Assembly (NCBI RefSeq): GCF_946886695.1
Contig: NZ_CAMPJD010000039.1
Location: forward strand, 1 to 46,095
DNA: 46,095 nucleotides
Source of the DNA: an uncultured Pseudoxanthomonas sp.
Lineage (GTDB): Bacteria > Pseudomonadota > Gammaproteobacteria > Xanthomonadales > Xanthomonadaceae
Direction: 5' to 3'
Under the pieces are notes generated by a model that worked only from the letters and a program-made list of their open reading frames with translations, was not told the DNA's origin and searched no databases. The translations under genes and the position numbers were made by a program. Positions 8,609-18,900 of this stretch are shown here, piece after piece (the first letter of the stretch is position 1; each line of letters starts with the position of its first letter).

Positions 8609-9424
8609 ATGAAGCCGACGTACCGCTCGACCTACAACGAACATCTGATTCCGCAGTTCTGGCAGAGCCTGATTCATCCAGACTACTGGGCATACTCCAG
8701 TTGGCTTGCCATCGCGACGAAGTATCGGCGAACGAGCCTGGGCTTGTTGTGGGCGATGTTGCCTACGGCGGTGTTCGTGGTGGTATTGGGCAACATCTAT
8801 TCCCATTTAATGGGATATCCGATCGAGCAGTACCTGCCGTACCTCGGGATCGGCTATGTGCTGTGGCGCTTCATGATCCACGTCATCAATGACGCGGTGA
8901 CGACGTTCCATCTGCACAAGGCGTTCATCATGGAAGGCCGCATCCGGCTGACCGATTTCGTGCTGAGTTCGTTCGCGAAGGCGGGCTTTTACCTCTTCTT
9001 CGGCGGCGTGATCGTGCTTTGCGTGTTCCTGTGGTCGCCGATCCTGCACGTATCGGCATTGTGGACCCTGCTGCTGACGCTTCCGCTGCTGGTGATCAAC
9101 ATGGCGTGGGTCGCGGTTTGCATCGCAATGCTGGGTGCGCGATTTCCGGATATCCAGGAGGTCATCGGTACGGTGCTGATACTGGGATTGTTGCTCACAC
9201 CGATCCTGTGGCCTATCGAGAAGTTTCCGGCCGATTCCGTGCGCGGAATTGTCGTGCGTTTCAATCCGGCCTTCCACCTGATCGATGTCGTGCGCGCGCC
9301 ATTGCTGGGCAGGATGCCCGAGACGGTCTCGATCGTCGCTGTAGTGGCCATGGGCATCATCGGGTGGGTACTGGCATCGATCCTGTTCCGTCGATACGCG
9401 CGCTTCGTGCCACTCTGGGTCTGA
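8609..9424 (+). CDS. wzm: ABC-2 type polysaccharide export permease (Wzm)
   Basis: The 271-residue inner-membrane protein is the permease of an ABC exporter that moves lipid-linked O-antigen or other polysaccharide to the periplasm. The cytoplasmic N-terminus holds the amphipathic segment seen before TM1 (SLIHPDYWAYSSWLAIATKYRRTSLG, shortened here to its key residues W and the YRRTSLG end). About six hydrophobic segments follow, including LLWAMLPTAVFVVVLG, GGVIVLCVFLW, LLLTLPLLVINMAW and a last one ending at YARFVPLWV. The length is typical. The start lies four bases after metB and three bases before wzt, so transcription from metB is likely. Confidence 0.9.
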   Translation: MKPTYRSTYNEHLIPQFWQSLIHPDYWAYSSWLAIATKYRRTSLGLLWAMLPTAVFVVVLGNIYSHLMGYPIEQYLPYLGIGYVLWRFMIHVINDAVTTFHLHKAFIMEGRIRLTDFVLSSFAKAGFYLFFGGVIVLCVFLWSPILHVSALWTLLLTLPLLVINMAWVAVCIAMLGARFPDIQEVIGTVLILGLLLTPILWPIEKFPADSVRGIVVRFNPAFHLIDVVRAPLLGRMPETVSIVAVVAMGIIGWVLASILFRRYARFVPLWV

Positions 9425-9427
9425 CTG

Positions 9428-10285
9428 ATGGAAGAAGTCCACGCAATTGCGCATGGCGTTACCCTGCGGGTTCCCCATTTTGTCCAGGGAGAGCAGCGCG
9501 CGAGCAGCTTCGCGTCGACGCTGCTGGCGGCCGCGATGGCGCGTCCGCGCCGCGAGTATCGCGAGATACTGTCCGGCGTCACTTTCGAGGCCCGCGAAGG
9601 CGATCGCGTTGCGCTGATGGGGCGTAATGGTGCAGGAAAGACGACCCTGCTCCGGGTCCTTTCCGGCGCTTTCAAGCCCACCAGCGGCCATGTCGAAGTT
9701 CGGGGAAGCGTGCAGGCGCTGCTCAACCTGGGCCTCGGTTTTCACCAGGACGCGACCGTCCGGGAGAACATCTTCGTGCGTGCCGCCGCCATGGGCATGG
9801 GAGCTGGCCCCGTGGCCTCCCAGCTGGATGCCATCCTGGACTTCTCCGGACTTGGACACGCGGTGAACCACAGGCTCTCCACGCTCTCTTCGGGTCAGCG
9901 CATGCGTCTCGGTTTTGCGATCTCGACGAGCGTGCAGCACGACATCATGTTGATGGACGAGTGGTTCGGTGCCGGCGACGCGGAGTTCGTGGAAAAGGCG
10001 AGGGACCGGATGGTCGATCGCGTCGCAGGCAGCAGCATCGTCATCCTCGCGAGCCACAGCTTCCAGATGCTGCGACGCATATGCAATCTCGGCATGGTTC
10101 TCGATGCAGGAGAAATGGTCTACTTCGGCCCCGTCAATGACGCCATCGACGAGTACAAGAAGATCTACCAGGCGACGCCGGAGTATCTCGCGAGGCGGAA
10201 GTTCGAAGCGGAGAACGAAACGCTGGTGACGCAGCGTATCGTGGCGCGCGCAAGTTCGGACGCTGGCGATGATGATGACGCGTGA
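9428..10285 (+). CDS. wzt: ABC transporter ATPase for polysaccharide export (Wzt), short form
   Basis: The 285-residue ATPase energises Wzm. Walker A is GRNGAGKTT at 65-73, the ABC signature LSSGQ is at 153-157, and Walker B is IMLMDEW at 173-179, followed by the D-loop GAGD. The nucleotide-binding domain starts after an N-terminal stretch of about 50 residues and ends near 240. The C-terminal carbohydrate-binding module found in the long Wzt proteins (about 400 residues or more) that recognise a capped chain end is absent; only about 40 charged residues follow. This suggests export that does not depend on a Wzt-bound terminal cap, as in short Wzt and KpsT proteins. The following GT gene overlaps the 3' end by 17 bases. 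Confidence 0.9.
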   Translation: MEEVHAIAHGVTLRVPHFVQGEQRASSFASTLLAAAMARPRREYREILSGVTFEAREGDRVALMGRNGAGKTTLLRVLSGAFKPTSGHVEVRGSVQALLNLGLGFHQDATVRENIFVRAAAMGMGAGPVASQLDAILDFSGLGHAVNHRLSTLSSGQRMRLGFAISTSVQHDIMLMDEWFGAGDAEFVEKARDRMVDRVAGSSIVILASHSFQMLRRICNLGMVLDAGEMVYFGPVNDAIDEYKKIYQATPEYLARRKFEAENETLVTQRIVARASSDAGDDDDA

Positions 10286-11693
10286 CGGGGAGCACCGGGA
10301 ACATCCGGGGCAGGGCCTGAAAGTGTTGCTGATCGCCTACGAATTCCCGCCGAGCCCGTCGCCACAGTCGTTGCGCTGGGCTTACCTGGTGCGCGAGTTG
10401 GTGTCGAATGGGCATCAGGTGCACGTACTGGCGCCTGAGCATCCGGGCTCCGGCTTAGGGCTGCCGATGATCCCCGCGTCGGTTGTAGTGCACAGGACTT
10501 TCGCCGGACCAGGCATGGGGCTGCTGAACGTGCTAGCGCGACGGGGCCGGCGCCGCGCCCCGACTGTCCCACGTAACGACGCATTGCAGTCAGAGATGCG
10601 CGCGGCACCCGACCACGAGGGTGCGCCCGCTCCGCTCCAGCGGGCCCTCAACTGGAAGGGGCAAGTACACAACGGCGTCAACCGGCTCAAGGTTGCGGCA
10701 TTCCACAACTTCCAGCGACTGATTTCGGGCTGGTTTTTCCCCGATGGGCGCGCCGAGTGGTATCCATGGGCAAGGCGACGCTTGCAGCATCTGCTGTCCG
10801 TTCTCCAGCCCGATCTGGTCATCAGCTCGCACGAACCGGCGACGACCCTGTCGCTGGGGCTTATCGCGCAGCGTGCTGGCGTGCCCTGGATCGCCGACCT
10901 GGGGGATCCGGTGCTCGCACCCTACACCCCCTTCCGATGGCGAAGCAGGGCGATGGCACTGGAGCGTGAGGTGTGCGCCGGCGCCGCACTGATCACCACA
11001 ACGGCCACCGACGCGGTGTCCATCCTGCGCGAGCGGCATGCTGTGCCGGCAGATCGCTTCCAGGTCTTCACCCAGGGCTTTGACGGGAGCGCGCCCGAGG
11101 AGCAGTTCCACAACGGCGGTGACGTGCTGGAGTTGCTGTATACCGGGAGTTTCTACGCGTTCCGTCGCAGCTCGGCGTTGCTGGAGGCCGTGAAAGCCAC
11201 GCCGGGGGTGCGGTTGAATATCGCATCGATCAACGTGCCCGAGGAAATCGTCGCCGCCAGCAGGCAAGGCGATGCGATCCGGCTCCTGGGTTTCCTGCCG
11301 CACGACCAGATCGTCTGCTTGCAGAGGCGGCATGACGTGCTGGTCAACATCGCGAACGACGACCCTTGCCAGATTCCGGGCAAGTTCTATGAGTATCTGG
11401 GTGCAGGGCGGCCGATACTGCACATCGGCTCCGGACAGGACGCGGCCGCCGAACTCCTCGGGAAGACGGGCAGGGGCTGGGTGTGTGCGGGAGATGTGGA
11501 CGCGCTGGCGGCCCTCCTCAACACCCTTCGGGCCTCGTTCCGCAGGGGAGGGCTGACCCAATCCATGGATCTTTCGAGGGATCCCGTGCGCCACTACGAT
11601 TGGCGCGAGATCGGCGCCCGCCTGGATAGTGCAATCCGGGCGGTCGTTGGAACGAGACTGGCAAACGAGACTAGGACGAAGTACACGACATGA
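10269..11693 (+). CDS. Glycosyltransferase, GT-B fold (GT4-like)
   Basis: The 474-residue cytoplasmic glycosyltransferase probably adds one sugar of the exported glycan. After a polar leader, KVLLIAYEFPPSPSPQSLRW matches the N-terminus of a GT4-like subfamily, with VRELVSNGHQVHVLAP after it. A middle segment DLGDPVLAPY and the C-terminal YTGSFYAFRRS and PGKFYEYLGAGRPIL (nucleotide-sugar side) complete a GT-B layout. Donor and acceptor cannot be read. Three ATGs stand at 10269, 10272 and 10275, and there is no strong Shine-Dalgarno, so the exact start is uncertain. It overlaps wzt and shares ATGA with wecC, so it is translationally linked to both. Confidence 0.82.
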   Translation: MMMTRDGEHREHPGQGLKVLLIAYEFPPSPSPQSLRWAYLVRELVSNGHQVHVLAPEHPGSGLGLPMIPASVVVHRTFAGPGMGLLNVLARRGRRRAPTVPRNDALQSEMRAAPDHEGAPAPLQRALNWKGQVHNGVNRLKVAAFHNFQRLISGWFFPDGRAEWYPWARRRLQHLLSVLQPDLVISSHEPATTLSLGLIAQRAGVPWIADLGDPVLAPYTPFRWRSRAMALEREVCAGAALITTTATDAVSILRERHAVPADRFQVFTQGFDGSAPEEQFHNGGDVLELLYTGSFYAFRRSSALLEAVKATPGVRLNIASINVPEEIVAASRQGDAIRLLGFLPHDQIVCLQRRHDVLVNIANDDPCQIPGKFYEYLGAGRPILHIGSGQDAAAELLGKTGRGWVCAGDVDALAALLNTLRASFRRGGLTQSMDLSRDPVRHYDWREIGARLDSAIRAVVGTRLANETRTKYTT

Positions 11694-12964
11694 ACCATCA
11701 CGATGATTCAAATTTCGGCACGCTGGCGGTGGTCGGCCTCGGCTACATCGGATTGCCGACGGCGGCGATGTTCGCCTCTTCCGGGGTGCGCGTACACGGC
11801 GTGGATATCAGCGAACGCGCGGTGGACACCATCAACCAGGGCCGTGCGCACATCGAGGAAGGCGACCTGGATGCCCTCGTCGCACGATGTGTCGACGCCG
11901 GGATGCTGAGTGCCCACCTGAAGCCCGTGCCTGCGGACGCTTTCATCATTGCCGTTCCCACGCCCGTTTCGCATGATGAAACGCATCGCCCCGACGTTTC
12001 CTACGTCATGACGGCGGCACGGTCCATCGCGCCGCACCTGAAGAAGGGGAATCTGGTCATCCTGGAATCCACCTCGCCGGTGGGAACCACGGAACAGATG
12101 GCTGCCGTGCTGAAGGAAATGCGACCTGACCTAGTGTTCCCGGGGGATGGCGCAAAGGGCCCGGACGTGCACCTTGCATATTGTCCCGAGCGGATCATCC
12201 CGGGACGGATGCTGCGGGAACTGGTCGAGAACGACCGGATCATCGGTGGCATGACGCCCACGTGCGCGAGACTTGCCGCAGCGCTGTACAAGCGCTTTGT
12301 GCAGGGCGAATGCCTGTTGACGAACGACCGTACCGCGGAAATGGTAAAGCTGACCGAGAACGCGTATCGCGACGTCAACATCGCTTTCGCGAATGAGCTC
12401 TCGGTGCTGTGTGACCGATTCGGCATCGACGCATGGGACGTCATCGGCTTCGCGAACCGCCACCCCCGGGTGTCGATCCTGAATCCGGGACCCGGTGTTG
12501 GCGGGCACTGCATTGCCGTGGACCCCTGGTTCATCGTCGCCAGTGCGCCCGAGGACGCGCGGCTTATCCGTCAGGCGCGCGTCGTCAACGACCATAAGCC
12601 GGCCCACGTCATCTCCAAGGTCGAGCAACTGCTGCGGACGCATCCTGGCGCCAAGGTGGCATGCCTCGGGTTGACGTACAAGCCGGATGTCGATGATTTC
12701 CGGGAGAGCCCCGCGCTGGATATCGCGGTCCGCCTCACCCGCCGGCTGCCGGGCAGGGTGTTGTGCAGTGATCCCTACGAACATGCACTGCAGCACGCCG
12801 GTCACGGCGATCTCGAGCTGACCATGGTGCCTGCTGAGCATGCGGTCGAACAGGCCGATGTCGTGCTTGTCCTGGTCGGACACGAAAGGTTCCGCGCCCT
12901 GCAGATCGCTCCGGAGAAGATCGTCCTGGATACGGTCGGCTTCCTGCGGTCTCGAGGCGCCTGA
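11690..12964 (+). CDS. wecC: UDP-N-acetyl-D-mannosamine dehydrogenase
   Basis: The 424-residue enzyme oxidises UDP-ManNAc at C6 in two NAD-dependent steps to UDP-ManNAcA. The Rossmann motif VGLGYIGLPTA is at about 14-24. The central substrate domain contains KLTENAYRDVNIAFANE, and the catalytic Cys274 lies in GPGVGGHCIAVDPWF, the signature of the WecC branch rather than UDP-glucose dehydrogenase. The C-terminal UDP-binding domain has CLGLTYKPDVDDFRESPA. Its partner, the epimerase WecB, is encoded 25 kb away on the other strand of the locus. Together they predict ManNAcA in the polymer. Related dehydrogenases for other UDP-HexNAc substrates exist, but wecB supports this call. Confidence 0.92.
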   Translation: MNHHDDSNFGTLAVVGLGYIGLPTAAMFASSGVRVHGVDISERAVDTINQGRAHIEEGDLDALVARCVDAGMLSAHLKPVPADAFIIAVPTPVSHDETHRPDVSYVMTAARSIAPHLKKGNLVILESTSPVGTTEQMAAVLKEMRPDLVFPGDGAKGPDVHLAYCPERIIPGRMLRELVENDRIIGGMTPTCARLAAALYKRFVQGECLLTNDRTAEMVKLTENAYRDVNIAFANELSVLCDRFGIDAWDVIGFANRHPRVSILNPGPGVGGHCIAVDPWFIVASAPEDARLIRQARVVNDHKPAHVISKVEQLLRTHPGAKVACLGLTYKPDVDDFRESPALDIAVRLTRRLPGRVLCSDPYEHALQHAGHGDLELTMVPAEHAVEQADVVLVLVGHERFRALQIAPEKIVLDTVGFLRSRGA

Positions 12965-12984
12965 TCGAGCAGTCGAGCAACGGC

Positions 12985-12992
12985 AAGGAAAG
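12985..12992 (+). promoter_or_regulatory. Ribosome binding site that sets a GTG start
   Basis: AAGGAAAG with the AGGA core ending six bases before GTG at 12996. It supports the GTG start of the giant glycosyltransferase, against an in-frame ATG at 12840 lying well inside wecC. Confidence 0.7.
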
Positions 12993-12995
12993 TAC

Positions 12996-15900
12996 GTGGA
13001 CGAGCTGCGTCAAAACGAAGCACAGGAACGTGGCCGTAGCGCGGCACACGACGCCGACCTGTCGGTGTTCCGGTCGCGCATGGCGCAGATCGCGTTCCAT
13101 CTTGGCCTGCATGAGACGAGCATCGTCCGCGAGCTAGGAGCCGCGCAGGTCGAGGCCCTGCGCTCGGCCCGGGGCGCATTCGCGCTTCCCGGACGCCTCT
13201 GGCGTCTCTTAGGGAGGATCCGTCGGGGACATGCGCGCGCGGCGTTGACCACCGGTGAGGTCACAAGGCATGCGGCGGACGCGTTCGCCAAGTACCAGGC
13301 GCACGGCTTCGTCGAAGCCGATGCCACCGTGAGCGCGCAGTTCCTCACGATGCAGGAGCGGGCACGGGTCTACGCGGAGCTTGCGGACAGGGTCCTTCCT
13401 TTGTCCGGGACAGACGCATGTCGTTTCGGTGACATTGCGGTGTCCTTCGACCATGAGCCTTCGCTGACGCTCTGGCTCGGCATGCTCAAGTACGACGCCG
13501 GCCAAGTGGGGCCCGCGCTTGAAGTGCTATCGCGCCTGCCAGCGGATTTTCCCGTCCACGCGGAGGGTACGGCGAGGATCACGTCGCTTCGTGGATTTGC
13601 CAGGCTGCTGTCGCGACGGCCTTCGATACCCAAGCTGGTACAGGAGAACCCGGGCAGCCCAGAGGACGGTGGGGTATTGCTGGTGTTCGGCATAGAGGAG
13701 GCGACCGCACCGCATGTGGTGCATCGTGCCCTCAGGCTGGCACGCACGATCGTCGAAGGAGGGCGGCGCGTTACCTGTGCCATGCCCGCAGGCTTCCCGG
13801 TGCAGGAGTTCCTTGAACACACCTCCGGCGAGGGGGGCGATCTCACCGCGCTCTCGATCGTGCGACTGGACACGCTCGATGCGTCGGCGCCCATCGATGC
13901 TTACATGCAGCGCCTCGAGCAGCGGTTGATCGCGCTTACCGAAGCAGAACGGCCGAGCGTCGTGCATGCGATAGGCAACTATCGTGTAGCCATACCAGCG
14001 GTCTCGATGGCGCGGCGCAGGGGCGCTGGCTTTGTCTACGAAAGGACGGGCTTCACCGAGTTCTCGGGCGAGACCCGTGTGGCAGACTGGAGGTCGAGCG
14101 AGCTGTTCCACCTCGAGCAGTCCCTCGAAGCCTTGGCATACCAGCATGCAAGCACGGTGATGGTGGGCACGCAGAGGCAGGTGGATGAAGTACGCCGCCG
14201 CATGGCGGGCGAGACCGTCAACGTGGAGCAGCTGCCCACGTCTGTCGAATCGCGCGGGAACGTGGGGCAAGCCGAAGCGAGGATGGCGCTGGGACTCCCC
14301 GTGGATGGACGGATCATCGGTCACGTCGATGCGGGCAGTCCGTTCGACGGGCTAAGCGATATCGCTGCTGCGATAGAGCGCGGTCTGCTGCATGTCGATC
14401 GCCTGATCGTCCTGTCCGACGGCGAAATCTCGGACCATGCCCGACAGGCGGTCAGCGTTCTTCCGGTGTCGCAAGTGGAATTGCTAGGGCACATGGACCT
14501 CGTCGCCATGGCGAGGCACATGCAGGCCTGCAGCGTACTTGCGTTCGCTTGGCGCGCGACGGCCCAAGCCGACCTGCAGGTCAGTGCCTACTTGCCATTC
14601 GCAATGGCCCATGGCGTACCGGTCCTCGCCTCTAGCTGCTATGCCTTTGGAGACCTTGCGCGGGATGGCACCACCGCGCGCGTCTTCTCGGCGGGCAACG
14701 TCGAGTCGCTGGCGCGGTGCATGTCGGACATCCTCGATGATCCTGCCATGGCTGCCCGACTGGGCGCGGCGGCCGCCGACATGGTCGCGCGCGAGCACGC
14801 CTGGCCCGAGTATGTCCGTCGCATTCACGACGCCTACAAGGTCGCCGGCGAGAAGTTCGAAGTCGGACCGCGGCTGGACACGGCAAGGTCTGCCGCGCTG
14901 GTGCACGGGGAGCGCCTGCGCGTGGCGGCCATCATGGACGAGTTCACCCACAGCTGCTTCAGCATGGAGTGCGATCTCGTCCAGCTGACCATTGACGATT
15001 GGCAGGCCCAGTTGGCTGAAAGCAGGCCCGATTTCCTGCTGGTCGAATCCGCTTGGCAGGGATTCGAAGGCCAGTGGGAGAAGCGCGTCGCCCAGGCCGG
15101 CAGCGAGCTCAGGAAGCTGCTGGCGCATTGCCGTCGGGAGGGTGTGCGGACGGTGTTCTGGAACAAGGAGGATCCCGTCCACTTCTCCCTGTTCCTCCGT
15201 GCCGCATCGTTGTTCGATGTCGTGTTCACGACCGATATCGACCGGATCAAGGCCTACAAGCGTGAGTTGGGGCATGACCGGGTCTATCTGCTTCCGTTCG
15301 CCTGCCAGCCTCGCGTCCACAATCCCATCGAACGTTATGCGCGCAAGGATGCCTTCTGCTTCGCCGGCTCGTACTACGAGAAATACCCGGAGCGGCGGCG
15401 CGACTTCGAGCAGTTGGTCGAAGCGGCCGAGGCCCTGAGGCCGGTCGAGATCTATGATCGCAACCATGGCAAGCAGGACCCGGGCCTACAGTTCCCGGAG
15501 CGGTACCGCTCGCTCATCCAGGGCACGCTGCCCGTTGCCGAGATCGATCGCGCTTACAAGGGCTATCGCTACGCGATCACGGTCAACACCGTGAAGCAGT
15601 CCCAGAGCATGTTCGCCAGGCGGGCGTTCGAGCTTTTGGCCAGCAACACGCTGACCATCAGCAATTTCTCCCGCGGCCAGAAGCTCATGCTGGGGGACCT
15701 AGTGGTGTCAGGCGGTAGTGCGCGCAGCCTGCGTGGCGCGCTCGAGCGGCGTATCGCCACCGAGAATGACGAGCGGCGTTTCAGGCTTATCGGACTCCGC
15801 AAGGTCATGGGGGAGCATACCTATGCACACCGTCTAGCCTACATGGCGCACAAGGTTCTCGGCAGGCCGCTTGTCACGCAGGACGCGTCGATACTGATCG

Positions 15901-18900
15901 TCTGTGCGGTGGCTTCGCAGGATCATGTTGATGCGGCAGTCCGTGCCTTCGGGGTGCAGGTCGCGGGTTCGAAGAAGTTGCTGCTGGTGGTGGCCCAAGG
16001 GTTCCTTCCCACGCTAGCGCCGGGCTCGGACATCGCGTTGATCACGGAGCAGGAGGCTAGGGAAATCGATCCGTCCGTACGCTGGCCGGACACCTTGATC
16101 GGGACCTTCGACGCCCGCGACCACTATGGTCCGCACTATCTCCGGGACCTGCAACTGGCGGCGCGTTACTCCGACAGGCCGGTCCTTGGGAAGGCGGCGC
16201 ATTACGTGGCCACGGGCGATGGGCCGCGGCTGCAGGACGATGGCAGCCAGTACCGCCAGCACGACATGCAGTGGCCGCTGCGTCGCGCGGTTCTTAGCTC
16301 CCGGGTACTCGAGGGCATGTCGCTGCATGACGTGACGAGGGCTGGCTTCAGCACGATGCCCTTGCCTGGCTTGGCGATCGCTGAGTTCGACTATTGCGAG
16401 GGCGGAGCGGGTCTGGACTCTGCCACATACGTGGATTCCGGTCTCGCCCTGGATGAAGGAATCCCGCTGCCGGACCTGCTCGCCGTGGCGGAAGCCACGG
16501 CGGGTGAAAGCACGGAGGAGCGGACGGAAGATCTTCCCGGCTTCCATGGCGCTGCCCTGCAGGCCCTGTTCGCGCCTGCCGCGCATGCCGAAGGCATGCT
16601 GAAGTTGACGCATTCGTTGCGGGGCATCCTGCTTGAGTCGCGTCTGCCGCCGAAGCAGCATGCCTATGCCTATGCCAGTCGCATGTTCCGGGCGTCGGAA
16701 CTGGTGCGAGACGGGTTCGTGGACTTCCATCTGGTCACGGAGTCGGGCCTGTATGTGAATGCGGTGATGGTCTACCTGGATGCGGCCAAGAACAAGCTGT
16801 CCCATGCGATCGTATCGTCGGACACGAACCAGTCGTTACCGGTGCCTCCGGCAACGACATGGATCCGCTTCGCCCTGCGCGTGCTCGGCTCCGGTGAGAC
16901 CACCGTGAAAGCGCTGGTGAGGGGTGCCGTCTCGCCAGCGATGGACCATCTCATGGGACGTGGACATGCCTTGCTGGTGTCCAAGGACTACCCGCGCTAC
17001 GACGATCTCTACCGCTACGGTTTCGTGCATCGCCGCGTGCTCGGGTATGCGGAGAGCGGCTACAAAGTGGACGTGTTCCGTTTCAGTAACGCGCCACTCT
17101 CGTTCGACGAATTCGAGGGTGTGGACGTCGTCGCGGGCCAGGTGGAGCACCTGCGGCTGCTGCTGCAGGGCAACCGTTACGAATCGGTGCTCGTGCACGC
17201 CATGGATCCCCTGATGTGGCAGGCCATCAAGCCGCTGCTTGAGACGCGCAGGGTGGTGGTGTGGGTTCACGGCGCAGAAATGCAGCCGTGGTACAGGCGG
17301 ATATCCAACCTGGGCGACGGAGAGGCCGCGCGCGAGATGGCGCGGCGTGCGAGCGAGAAGCGGACGGCCATGTGGAAGGAGGTGCTCACTTACCCGCACC
17401 CCAACCTCCGCGTGGTATTCGTTTCCCGGCACTTGGAAGAAGAGGCGATGATGGACCTTGGCATCCGGGTTCCGGAGCAGCAGAGGTCGGTCATCCCCAA
17501 CTTCGTTGACGGGAACCTCTTCCGCCATGAACCCAAGCCCGCGGCCCTCCGCAACCGTATCCTGTCGATAAGACCCTTCGCATCCGCGGTCTATGCGAAT
17601 GACCTGTCGGTGAAGGCCATCCAGCGGCTGTCATCCGAACCCTTCTTCGGGGAGCTTGAGTTCACGATCATCGGGGACGGGTCTTTGTTCGATGAGACCG
17701 TCGCTCCCTTGCTCGAGTACCCGAACGTCCGGCTCGAACGCCGCTTTCTGTCGCAGACGCAAATCGCCGAACTGCATCGCACGCACGGCATTTTCCTCGT
17801 GCCCTCGCGCATGGACAGCCAAGGTGTGTCTCGCGACGAAGCGATGTCCTCCGGCCTGGTGCCCGTCACGTCACGGGTGGCTGCCATTCCTGAGTTCGTC
17901 GATGCCAGCTGTGCGATTCTGGCGGAGCCCGAGGATGCGGCCGGACTGGCTGAAGGAATCGCGTTGCTTCATCGCGATCCAGAGCTTTTCGGGCGCATGT
18001 CGCTGGCCGCCAGCGAGCGGGCTCGGCGCATCTCGGGACGGGAAGCCACCATCGAGAAGGAGCTTCAGCTGATCCGGGGCAAGGCGCCGCAACGCGCGCT
18101 GTTCCATGCATCGAGCCCGGCACCTTCCATGCGCATCGCGGTCTACGGCGACGTCAATCTCAACATCACGGACGGATCCGCCATATGGGCGGCTTCGCTG
18201 GCGGAAGTCCTTGCAGGGGCACATGGGGTCGAGGTCACGTTGTATCTCAAGGCCAAGATCGTCCAGACGCATGTGATAGCACCGCTGCTGTCGCTGCGTG
18301 GGTTGCGTATCGTGGAGCCGTCCATGGTCAAGGCACTAACACCATCGGCCGCGCTGGATGCCATCCAAGCCGACGATGACGTGCAGGCATACGATTCGAT
18401 CGTGCTGCGCGGCCTGGAACTGTGCGATGCCGCGGCGCAACGAAACGCATTGCGCGGCAGGTTGTGGGTCTACCTGACGGATGTACCGCAGACGCCGGAA
18501 GAGGTAACACCGGAAGCGGAAGGCCGTGTGTCGCGCATTGCGGATGCCGCGGGTGCAGTGTTGTGCCAGACGCCCCAGTTCCAGGAGTACATGGAGGAGT
18601 GGATTCCCGCGACACAGGGAAAGACGCGCATCCTTCCGCCCATGGTTCCACCCGCACCGACCACGACGGCGGCACGCGAAAGCCACGGACTCGACGTGGT
18701 CTACGCAGGCAAGTTCGCGCCGCTGTGGGGAATACGCGAAATGCTGGACGCCGTCGGGACGCTCCGCGCCAGCGGCCATGTGGTCACGCTGCATGTCTAC
18801 GGAGACAAGATCCACAATCCCGCGGATGACACGGATTTCCGGCCGGAGATCGCCCGTCGCCTCGCAGGTGACGACGGCGTCATCTGGCACGGTGCCGTGG

